Positions 7,389 through 13,290 of a stretch of DNA of 38,817 nucleotides are shown in pieces. Below the pieces are notes generated by a model. The model was not told the origin of the DNA, did no database searches, and was given only the letters and a program-made list of their open reading frames with translations. Where the stretch lies: NCBI GenBank assembly GCA_947572385.1, contig CANPBX010000019.1, positions 1-38,817 on the forward strand, read 5' to 3'. The stretch comes from an uncultured Clostridia bacterium. GTDB lineage: Bacteria; Bacillota; Clostridia; Oscillospirales; Acutalibacteraceae. A program made the position numbers and the translations under genes. Each line of letters begins with the position of its first letter. Position 1 is the first letter of the stretch.

Positions 7389-7775
7389 TTATGCGCTCTT
7401 CTGCGCTGCTTTCCAGTCCACAAAATGTGCAAACCAAACTCCCGACCAAAAACTTTCAAGGCCAGTGCTGCCGCTGTTTGGAGTTTCAAAAAAGCGGTCA
7501 AGTAGATTCTCAATCTCAGGCGGCTCCGCATCGATAACGGCAAGCAAATTCTTTTTGTCTCTGTAAGCTCTAAGGCAAACCCTGACATCACGGGGTTTAA
7601 CGATCAAAGAAACTCTTGCGTTCTCGCAGTCCCTAAACTGTGCTGGCAGTCTGCCAGTATAGGTAAGCTCAATTCGATCCCCGCGCAAGCTGGGGTTTTC
7701 TGCTTGAATGTTGTCCATGTCCAGGGCAAAACCGTTGTACTGCTCAGTGCTAAAAATACCGTTTCTTAATTTCAT
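7389..7775 (-). CDS. Unknown protein, first of a tandem paralog pair
   Basis: The 128-residue product has a well-placed AAGGAGAG 8 nt before its ATG. It shares roughly half of its residues with the following gene's product, including PSLR, YTGRLP, ARVSL, DAEPPE and the C-terminal FW-G-W-AH--DWK block. Both look like small soluble alpha/beta proteins with conserved aromatic C-termini. I recognise no family. The pair lies between the integrase and the lipoprotein/regulator genes, in what is often the cargo zone of small islands. Tandem duplication followed by divergence is the simplest history. Confidence 0.7.
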   Translation of the reverse strand: MKLRNGIFSTEQYNGFALDMDNIQAENPSLRGDRIELTYTGRLPAQFRDCENARVSLIVKPRDVRVCLRAYRDKKNLLAVIDAEPPEIENLLDRFFETPNSGSTGLESFWSGVWFAHFVDWKAAQKSA

Positions 7776-7887
7776 AATGAAAACTCTCCTTATCTACTCT
7801 TCTATATTTACAGGCCTACATAAATCTTTGCTAACTTGTCACCGCTTTTTCTATGTGCTGCACAATTTTCTGCCGTGTTACAGTGTG

Positions 7888-8823
7888 TTATTTGTGCATT
7901 TTAATCTTGTGCTTTTGTTTGCCCTGTAGCTGGGCTAAAGGTGAAACGCTGTCGTACTCTCTTGATATATCCGCATCGAATATAGCGCAGTAGTGTTTTG
8001 TCATCTCCAAAGTTGAATGTCCCAACAAGTGTTGTAATGTAAAGGCGTTTCCTTGACAATCAACTAAATACTTTCGGGCAAAAGTGTGTCTGAAAGCGTG
8101 AATGCTTGTCTTTAGTACACCCCGCCGCTTGTTATATGCTGCAATACTATTGTACATGGCATACTCGCTCAAAGGCTCTCCAACGTCATTACAAAACAAG
8201 TAATCTTCTTCCGCACCACCACGCACCCGCATATACTCTTTAAGCACCTTTACCATTTCTGCGCAAAGGGGCGTTGTCTGTGCATGTCCGTTCTTTGTGT
8301 GCCGTAGGTATATTATCTTTGAGGGTAGATCAACGTCTTTAATCTTGATATTACGTACCGTTGCCGCTCTGCATCCGCTGTTTATTAGCAAGTTGACGAT
8401 AACCCAGCTTCGGTATTCTGTAAATCCGCAACGCTTCATGTCGGGCTTTTTTAACAGCCGTAGCAGTTCCTCATCCGTATATAGCTCCTTGATTGGCTCA
8501 GAGGCCTTGTAAGGCCGCATAGTAAGCCGTGTAATACCCTCCTCATTGCACCACGATAGAAAAGCCTTGAATGAACGCACGTAACTTTTGATTGATGTTG
8601 GAGCTAAACTTGCGTTTCTCATACTGACTATCATGGTATCAAGTTTTTCCCTCGTCACTTCTCCTATAGGCGTTGCCATGTCCAGGTGCTTTCCTATAGC
8701 TGAAAAATGCTGTTGATAGGTTTTCAAAGTCTTGTCCGCAAGCCCCGCCGCTTTCTTGGCAAGCAGAAAATCTTGAAGGACTTCCTCTAAGGGTATGGTG
8801 TTTTGCACTGCGATTTTGACCAT
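7888..8823 (-). CDS. Tyrosine-family site-specific integrase
   Basis: The 311-residue protein has an N-terminal SAM-like core-binding domain (about residues 10-95) and a C-terminal catalytic domain with all the expected residues: R152 (SGCRAATV), K177 (HTKNG), H242-x-x-R245 (HAFRHTFA), H269 (LLGHST) and the nucleophile Y278 (MTKHY). Its length is typical of XerC/D-like island integrases. AAGGAG precedes the ATG by 8 nt. The gene lies 123 bp from the intact tRNA-Pro, reading away from it, and the intervening DNA holds candidate arm sites and a perfect dyad. It is expected to catalyse integration and excision at the 70-bp tRNA repeats. No separate excisionase gene is clear; the ribbon-helix-helix protein or another small protein might serve. 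Confidence 0.95.
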   Translation of the reverse strand: MVKIAVQNTIPLEEVLQDFLLAKKAAGLADKTLKTYQQHFSAIGKHLDMATPIGEVTREKLDTMIVSMRNASLAPTSIKSYVRSFKAFLSWCNEEGITRLTMRPYKASEPIKELYTDEELLRLLKKPDMKRCGFTEYRSWVIVNLLINSGCRAATVRNIKIKDVDLPSKIIYLRHTKNGHAQTTPLCAEMVKVLKEYMRVRGGAEEDYLFCNDVGEPLSEYAMYNSIAAYNKRRGVLKTSIHAFRHTFARKYLVDCQGNAFTLQHLLGHSTLEMTKHYCAIFDADISREYDSVSPLAQLQGKQKHKIKMHK

Positions 8824-8832
8824 CTCTCACAC

Positions 8833-8868
8833 TCCTTGATTCTTCGAATTTTGCAAAAAATCAAGCGC
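8833..8868. promoter_or_regulatory. Candidate integrase arm-type sites, right end
   Basis: CTTGATT occurs on the plus strand at 8835-8841, and its reverse complement occurs at 8859-8865 within AATCAAGCGC, the complement of the left-end motif GCGCTTGATT. The spacing is 24 bp, as in the left arm. They overlap the integrase 5' leader, so integrase binding could also repress its own expression. Confidence 0.45.
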
Positions 8869-8871
8869 TTC

Positions 8872-8890
8872 GGTTATAAGAAATATAACC
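8872..8890. promoter_or_regulatory. Perfect dyad GGTTATA-N5-TATAACC upstream of the integrase
   Basis: GGTTATA (8872-8878) and TATAACC (8884-8890) form a perfect inverted repeat with a 5-bp spacer, 50 bp upstream of the integrase start. It overlaps the only plausible -10 (minus-strand TATATT) for the integrase, so it is a good candidate operator. Confidence 0.45.
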
Positions 8891-8904
8891 CTTGACAAAA
8901 CAAA

Positions 8905-8939
8905 AAAACCGCTGAAACCCTAGAGATTTCAACGGTTTT
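8905..8939 (-). terminator. Terminator downstream of tRNA-Pro
   Basis: Seen on the minus strand, AAAACCG and TTGAAA pair with TTTCAG and CGGTTTT with one mismatch, and the hairpin runs into a long T tract. It follows the tRNA 3' end by 7 nt. Because it lies inside the element, the element seems to bring its own terminator for the tRNA and so shields its integrase from tRNA transcription. Confidence 0.75.
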
Positions 8940-8946
8940 ATGGTGG

Positions 8947-9016
8947 TGGTCCGAGTGGCGAGACTTGAACTCACGGCCTCTTGACCCCCAGTCAAGCGCG
9001 CTACCAACTGCGCCAC
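8947..9016 (-). repeat. Right 70-bp att repeat
   Basis: These bases are identical to 42-111. Identity stops where the 5' acceptor strand of the tRNA begins (9017) and just after the CCA end (8946 differs from 41). The crossover must lie within these 70 bp, probably in the anticodon or T-arm portion, as is usual for tyrosine integrases. Confidence 0.9.
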
Positions 9017-9022
9017 ACCCGG
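8947..9022 (-). tRNA. tRNA-Pro(GGG)
   Basis: The minus-strand sequence folds into a full cloverleaf. The acceptor stem CCGGGTG/CACTCGG has one G-T pair, the D-arm starts GCGC, the anticodon stem CTTGA/TCAAG has loop CTGGGGG (anticodon GGG), and the T-arm contains GTTCAAGTC. CCA is encoded (8947-8949). A consensus promoter lies just upstream. It is the attachment site of the adjacent element and remains intact after integration. Confidence 0.95.
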
Positions 9023-9033
9023 ACGACTCTTGT

Positions 9034-9062
9034 ATTATACCTCATTCCGCGGCAAAATGCAA
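9034..9062 (-). promoter_or_regulatory. Promoter of tRNA-Pro
   Basis: On the minus strand TTGCAT (9057-9062) is followed after 17 bp by TATAAT (9034-9039), which ends 11 bp before the tRNA 5' end. The left tRNA fragment at 42-111 has no such promoter. Confidence 0.85.
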
Positions 9063-9092
9063 GAGTTTTTTTGTGTTTTTTCAAAGTTTTTT

Positions 9093-10118
9093 TCAGGACT
9101 TATCCTTGCGTTGGAGGAGTACCGCGCCGATGATGATGGCTCCCTTAAAGGCCGCGCTGAGATATGGGTCCACGCCAATAAGGTTTAGGAGGTTGTTCAT
9201 CACCGCCACTATCAGGGTGCCGAAGACGGTGCCCACAATGGAGCCCCTGCCGCCGGACATGCTTGTGCCACCCACTATTACTGAGGCAATAGCGTCCATC
9301 TCAAAGCCGTTGCCCGCGCTGGCGTAGTCCATTGAGCCAATGCGCGAGGTCTGGATTATGGCTGCTATGGCTACCAGGAAGCCTGTGAGGGCGTATACCC
9401 TGCGCTTTACGGCCCGGACATTTACCCCTGAGAGGCGGGTGGTGCGTTCATTGGAGCCGATGGCGAAGACATAGCGCCCGAAGGTGGTCTTCTTTGAGAT
9501 AACGTACATGGCTGCCGCCAGCAGCCCCCAGTAGAGGATGGGCATCAACTGCTGTCCCCCTATCTCCAGCCTTGCAATGCTCTTATATGCCTCGGGCAGC
9601 TCGGTGCGCTGGGCCTTCATGAAATACTGGGTCACGCTGCGGAGTATCTGCATGGAGCCAAGGGTGGCGATAAACGGCGGCATCCTGCCGTTTGAGATGA
9701 GCAGGCCGTTGCCCTCACCCAGCAGGCTGCCAAGGACTACCGCACCTATCAGTCCTATAAGTATCGCCGGTATACCGCCAAGCCCCGCCAGGGGCCCTCC
9801 AGTGTTCAGCACGACCATTATGAACGCGCCCACTGTCACATACACCGAGCCCACAGACAGGTCAATACCCCCGGAGATTATTACGAATGTCATGCCCAGG
9901 GCGATTATGCCTATGCCCGCGTTGCCTCTAAGCAGCGATACCCAGTTCTGCAGCCAGCTCTGGACCCACTCCCCAAAGGAGCTAAAGCTGGTGTTCATAG
10001 ACAGGGCTATGGTCTGCACTATCACCATTACCAAAAGGGCCATGCCGGTGCTGAAAAGCGGGTCATTGCGCCACTGATCCCGCAGCCTTATAAGAAGCTG
10101 TTTTCCTGTTTTTTCCAT
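9093..10118 (-). CDS. Sugar ABC transporter permease (RbsC-like)
   Basis: The 341-residue protein is strongly hydrophobic with about eight to ten membrane segments. It carries the conserved GGIDLSVGS motif (about residue 85) and, near the C-terminus, GGTSMSGGRGSIVGT, both typical of the ribose/galactose/autoinducer-2 permease family. It should form the membrane channel, as a dimer, for the ATPase encoded just upstream. AGGAGGG lies 9 nt before the ATG, and the gene starts 24 bp after the ATPase stop. The family transports pentoses, hexoses or related polyols; the substrate cannot be told from sequence. No clear terminator separates its end from the tRNA-Pro promoter. Confidence 0.92.
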   Translation of the reverse strand: MEKTGKQLLIRLRDQWRNDPLFSTGMALLVMVIVQTIALSMNTSFSSFGEWVQSWLQNWVSLLRGNAGIGIIALGMTFVIISGGIDLSVGSVYVTVGAFIMVVLNTGGPLAGLGGIPAILIGLIGAVVLGSLLGEGNGLLISNGRMPPFIATLGSMQILRSVTQYFMKAQRTELPEAYKSIARLEIGGQQLMPILYWGLLAAAMYVISKKTTFGRYVFAIGSNERTTRLSGVNVRAVKRRVYALTGFLVAIAAIIQTSRIGSMDYASAGNGFEMDAIASVIVGGTSMSGGRGSIVGTVFGTLIVAVMNNLLNLIGVDPYLSAAFKGAIIIGAVLLQRKDKS

Positions 10119-10142
10119 TTTCTACTGCCCTCCTCTTATTCC

Positions 10143-11621
10143 TCACGCGCCGGTTGCAAGGCGCATTATCTCCTGCTCAGCCATCTCCCCGGCGGGGAGC
10201 TCACCCTGGACCCTGCCATGGTACATCACTATAGCCCTGTCGCAAAGGCGTATTATCTCCTGGGCCTCGCTGGAGAGGACGATGACCGCGACCCCTCCGC
10301 CGGCCAGCTCCAGGATGGTGTCATATATGTCCTCCTTCGCACCCACGTCCACGCCCTGGGTCGGATTGTCAAATATGAGCACCTTCGGCCCGGCGTTCAG
10401 CCACTTTGCCAGCACCACCTTCTGCTGGTTGCCTCCGGAGAGGCTGCCTATCAGGTCCCCCTCTGCCCCCATCTTTATCCTAAGGGCCTCGGCCTGCCGC
10501 ATGAATGCCTCCTTTACCTGGCGCCAGCTTATCAAACCGTATTTCACGTGCCTGGGCCAGGTTACTATGGAACCGTTTTCCAGGATATCCATATCCTTTA
10601 TAATGCCGTTCTCCTTGCGGTCCCGGGGGACATACCCTATACCCAGCTCAACGGCCTGGCGGGTGTCCCGGACGGTGACAGGCTTCCCCTCAAGGTAGAG
10701 CTGCCCCTGGTATTTCCCGCCGCTGCCAAACACCGCCTGGAAGAGCTCACTGCGCCCGTCGCCCAGAAGCCCTGTAAAGCCAAGCACCTCCCCTGCCCTT
10801 ACAGAAAAGCTGACAGACTCAAAGTGCCGCTCCTGGGAGAGCCCATCGGCCCTCAGCACCTCATCTCCCAATTCACGCTCCCGGCGCAGGGACTGGGTGC
10901 GCACCTCGTGGCCCACCATATGCTTTGCCAGCTCATCCACATTGGTATCGGAGACGCTCCCCCGGGCCACCATGGAGCCGTCCCGCAGGACGGTGTACCT
11001 GTCGCATATGTCCATGACCTCCCGGAGCTTATGGGAGATGAACACCATCGCCACCCCCTGGCCCTTCAGGGTGCGCATCATGTCGAAGACCCTGTCTATC
11101 TCGGGGTCCGTCAGCGAAGTGGTAGGCTCGTCCATGATGATCACCGACGCCTCCATCAGAAGGGCCCGGGCTATCTCCACTATCTGCTTATACGAGGCGT
11201 CCAGGTCCCGGACCATTACCCTGGGGTCCAGGTCCACATCCATGCGCTCAAAGACCCCGGAACAACGGGCGCACATTGCCTTTGCGTCCAGAAGGCCCGC
11301 CTTGGTCTTCAGCTCCCGGCCTATGAACATGTTCTCATATATGCTCAGGTCGTTCACCAGGTTCAGCTCCTGGTGAATAAAGGCTATCCCGGCGGCAAGG
11401 GACTCCGCTGGGCTTTTAAAGACGGCCTCCCTGCCGTCCAGGAGCACCGTGCCCCGGTCGGCGGGGAGCACGCCCCCCAGTATGTTCATAAGTGTGGACT
11501 TGCCCGCACCGTTCTCTCCCAAGAGGGCGCATATCTCCCCCGAGGCCACAGAGAAGCTTATGTCCCGCAGCACGTCATTTGCGCCGAAGGATCTGTATAT
11601 GCCGCGCATTTCCAGGGTCAT
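10143..11621 (-). CDS. Sugar ABC transporter dual ATPase (RbsA/MglA-like)
   Basis: The 492-residue protein contains two fused ABC domains, as in RbsA, MglA and XylG. The first has Walker A GENGAGKST and Walker B/Glu MDEPTTSLTD. The second has a degenerate P-loop (GLLGDGRSEL, normal for the family), an intact signature LSGGNQQKV, and a Walker B of the form IFDNPTQGVDVGAK. In that motif the catalytic Glu is replaced by Asn, so only one of the two composite sites is likely to hydrolyse ATP efficiently. GAGGAGG lies 8 nt before the ATG. It is the middle gene of the operon binding protein-ATPase-permease and should sit on the cytoplasmic face of the permease dimer. Confidence 0.93.
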   Translation of the reverse strand: MTLEMRGIYRSFGANDVLRDISFSVASGEICALLGENGAGKSTLMNILGGVLPADRGTVLLDGREAVFKSPAESLAAGIAFIHQELNLVNDLSIYENMFIGRELKTKAGLLDAKAMCARCSGVFERMDVDLDPRVMVRDLDASYKQIVEIARALLMEASVIIMDEPTTSLTDPEIDRVFDMMRTLKGQGVAMVFISHKLREVMDICDRYTVLRDGSMVARGSVSDTNVDELAKHMVGHEVRTQSLRRERELGDEVLRADGLSQERHFESVSFSVRAGEVLGFTGLLGDGRSELFQAVFGSGGKYQGQLYLEGKPVTVRDTRQAVELGIGYVPRDRKENGIIKDMDILENGSIVTWPRHVKYGLISWRQVKEAFMRQAEALRIKMGAEGDLIGSLSGGNQQKVVLAKWLNAGPKVLIFDNPTQGVDVGAKEDIYDTILELAGGGVAVIVLSSEAQEIIRLCDRAIVMYHGRVQGELPAGEMAEQEIMRLATGA

Positions 11622-11649
11622 ACCCTAAACCTCCTCAATAATTTACAGA

Positions 11650-11677
11650 AAGGCTATGACGTGTGCGCCATAGCCTT
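11650..11677 (-). other. Intergenic hairpin between binding protein and ATPase genes
   Basis: AAGGCTATG (11650-11658) and CATAGCCTT (11669-11677) form a perfect 9-bp stem with a 10-nt loop in the 79-bp gap. No T-run follows on the minus strand. Such hairpins often protect the upstream message and give higher levels of the binding protein than of the membrane parts. Confidence 0.55.
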
Positions 11678-11700
11678 CTGCTCAGGTCAAATAGATATTA

Positions 11701-12756
11701 TTAGTAGGGGGACTTCTCGTCCAGGTAGTCCGCGCAGTTCTCCCGGTCCACGATGGTGGTGGGGATGATCTTCTCCACGTCGGGGCTCTCACCCTTCAGC
11801 AGGGCCACTGCCACGTCCACAGCGTCCTTGACCATGTCGGGGCTGTAGAGGGCGGACTGGATCCAAATCTCCTCGTTCTCGGGCATCATGTTGAAGTACT
11901 CCTGGCACCCGCCGCCGCCGGTGACAACCTTGATGTCGGTGCGCTTGGCCTCGCTGATGGCCTGGAGCACGCCGATGGAGGTCTCGTCGTCCATGGAGAA
12001 CACGGCGTCGATCTGGGGGTTGGCGCTGAGCACGTCGGTGAAGTCAGCCAGGCCGTCCTCACGGGTAAAGGCGGTCTCGTAGTACAGGAGCTCCATGTCG
12101 GGGGCAAGCTCCTTTATCTTCTCCTCAAAGCCCTTCTTGCGCAGCTCGGAGACGGAGCCGGAGGATGGGACCTCCAGCACTGCGACCTTGCCGGTGGTGC
12201 CGATCTTGTCAACGATGTACTGGGCGCTCTGGGTACCCATATCCACGTTGTCGCCGGCCACATGGTACACGCCCTCAACGTCGATAACGATGTCGAAGTT
12301 CACCACAGGAATACCTGCGTCGATGAGGCCCTTGATGGGGTCCTCCATGCCCTCCCACTGGGGGAAGGCCACGACAGCCTGGGCGCCCCAGGTCTTGAGC
12401 TCGTCGATCTGGTTTGTCATCTCCTCGGCGTTGCTGCTGGTGAGCAGACGGTACTCAACGGTGTCGCTCAGCTCCTCGCAGCGCTCCTGGGCGTAGTAGG
12501 CAACGCCCGCCACCCAGCCGTGGGTAACTGCCGGGGCCAGGATGCCCACCTTGAACTTCTCGCCGCCGCTGGTGTCAGTGGCGCTGGCCTCAGATGATGA
12601 GTCCTCGGAGCTCTCCTCAACAGTGGAGCTCTCCTCGGTGGACGACTCGCTGGAGCTGTTGCCGGCCTCGCTGGAGCTGCTGGAGTCATTGCCGCAGGCC
12701 GCGAAGCAGCCCACTACCAGCATAAGGACCAGCAGCATGGAAATTACTTTCTTCAT
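11701..12756 (-). CDS. Sugar-binding lipoprotein of an ABC importer (RbsB/type-1 PBP-like)
   Basis: The 351-residue protein has a lipoprotein signal peptide (MKKVISMLLV, then a hydrophobic stretch). The lipidated Cys is either C17 (VVGC) or C21 (FAAC); a Ser/Glu-rich linker of about 40 residues follows. The mature part begins KVGILAPAVTHGW and shows the periplasmic-binding-protein type 1 pattern: a hinge segment IDAGIPVVNFD, IDAVFSMDDET, and a near-C-terminal strand. It captures a sugar or sugar-like ligand outside the membrane. The start at 12756 is chosen because AAGGAGG lies 9 nt upstream. It is the first gene of the importer operon, with its own promoter (12829-12857) and an operator-like dyad in the leader. 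The acidic tracts in the linker probably span the cell wall. Confidence 0.92.
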   Translation of the reverse strand: MKKVISMLLVLMLVVGCFAACGNDSSSSSEAGNSSSESSTEESSTVEESSEDSSSEASATDTSGGEKFKVGILAPAVTHGWVAGVAYYAQERCEELSDTVEYRLLTSSNAEEMTNQIDELKTWGAQAVVAFPQWEGMEDPIKGLIDAGIPVVNFDIVIDVEGVYHVAGDNVDMGTQSAQYIVDKIGTTGKVAVLEVPSSGSVSELRKKGFEEKIKELAPDMELLYYETAFTREDGLADFTDVLSANPQIDAVFSMDDETSIGVLQAISEAKRTDIKVVTGGGGCQEYFNMMPENEEIWIQSALYSPDMVKDAVDVAVALLKGESPDVEKIIPTTIVDRENCADYLDEKSPY

Positions 12757-12797
12757 GTTTGTTTTCCTCCTTGGTACATAATTTACCCGAATTGGTT

Positions 12798-12821
12798 TAC
12801 ATGCGGCATCTTCCGTATGTA
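12798..12821. promoter_or_regulatory. Operator-like inverted repeat at the importer promoter
   Basis: TACATGCGG (12798-12806) and CCGTATGTA (12813-12821) form an inverted repeat with a 6-bp spacer and one mismatch. It lies directly downstream of the -10 element, where a repressor would block elongation. No regulator gene adjoins it in this window. Confidence 0.5.
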
Positions 12822-12828
12822 CGCGCAC

Positions 12829-12857
12829 ATTATAGCACCCCTAAAAGAAAAAAGCAA
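12829..12857 (-). promoter_or_regulatory. Promoter of the sugar importer operon
   Basis: On the minus strand TTGCTT (12852-12857) is followed after 17 bp by TATAAT (12829-12834). The transcript start would be about 65 nt upstream of the binding-protein ATG. Confidence 0.75.
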
Positions 12858-12956
12858 GGGGGAATTTTTAAATAATTCTTTAACCCTTCCCTTTGTGCCG
12901 GGCCCTCCGCAGGCAGGCCCAGCCATACAGTATGGCATATTTTACCCTCTTTCTCC

Positions 12957-12986
12957 TTGACATTACCGGCGACGCCGGACTATAAT
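12957..12986 (+). promoter_or_regulatory. Promoter with spacer dyad, upstream of the PHP gene
   Basis: A perfect TTGACA (12957-12962) is followed after 18 bp by a perfect TATAAT (12981-12986). The spacer contains CCGGCG-A-CGCCGG (12966-12978), a perfect 13-bp inverted repeat. An operator between -35 and -10 suggests a repressor, or a MerR-type activator given the longer-than-optimal spacer. It reads toward the PHP gene and is divergent from the importer promoter. Confidence 0.7.
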
Positions 12987-13023
12987 GGGGCTTGGGAAAA
13001 CTACTATTCAAAGGAGCTGAAGA

Positions 13024-13044
13024 ATGGAAAAACAAACGGTTTAA
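13024..13044 (+). CDS. Possible 6-codon leader peptide (MEKQTV)
   Basis: AAGGAG lies about 7 nt before an ATG that opens a six-codon frame ending in TAA, about 30 nt after the expected transcription start. Past the stop the same frame stays open for about 80 codons, so it could instead be a small gene broken by a nonsense change. No codon repeats typical of amino-acid attenuators are present. Confidence 0.25.
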   Translation: MEKQTV

Positions 13045-13105
13045 GCAATACCCTGCATATCCTTTAATGGCAGGTGTGAGCAGGCTTCCGCGGCCTATAT
13101 GAGCG

Positions 13106-13177
13106 CCTCCGGCGGGAAGATGCTGCATATGTCCCGCTGGCCGGAGGATGCCTGTAAGACGCCCGAACAGGCGGGCG
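13106..13177 (+). promoter_or_regulatory. Structured leader of the PHP gene
   Basis: Two hairpins stand out. CCTCCGGC (13106-13113) pairs with GCCGGAGG (13140-13147), and inside it GGGA pairs with TCCC. CGCCCG (13160-13165) pairs with CGGGCG (13172-13177) over a 6-nt loop. They lie in a roughly 300-nt leader between the promoter at 12957 and the PHP start at 13291. I do not match it to a known riboswitch class. Confidence 0.35.
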
Positions 13178-13290
13178 GGATCCCTTCGCCCCCGCCCCTA
13201 CGACTGCGGCTCCGGCACCAGGTACCCCTTCGGCTGCGCCTAGACGATCACCTGCCCAAACCCTGAGTATCAAAAAGGAGGAAAACTAAA

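Larger units (their letters stand above)
42..9016. mobile_element. Integrative element in the 3' end of tRNA-Pro (about 8.9 kb)
   Basis: The element is bounded by perfect 70-bp direct repeats of the tRNA-Pro gene; one repeat plus the interior measures 8905 bp. A tyrosine integrase (7888-8823) lies next to the repeat that keeps the intact tRNA, as is usual for tRNA-targeting islands. The interior is visibly AT-richer than the chromosome to its right. It encodes a second (serine) recombinase, an SF2 helicase, a ribbon-helix-helix regulator, a lipoprotein and several unknown proteins. No relaxase, type IV secretion, capsid, portal or terminase gene is visible. It could be a cis-mobilizable island, a satellite or a defence/cargo island. 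The sequence shows integration clearly but not the transfer route. Confidence 0.9.

Noticed and set aside
10218-11768. A 516-codon open frame on the plus strand
   Set aside because: It is antisense to the dual ABC ATPase, which has all family motifs and a good ribosome binding site. The product is low-quality His/Pro/Leu-rich sequence with no domain.
13045-13260. A small gene continuing the frame of the MEKQTV peptide
   Set aside because: It needs read-through of a TAA, ends in Pro/Arg/Leu low-quality sequence, and overlaps strong hairpins. It is kept only as an alternative to the leader interpretation.
12990-13290. A known riboswitch class upstream of the PHP gene
   Set aside because: I could not match the hairpins or conserved bases to any riboswitch I know, and no terminator-antiterminator switch is clear.
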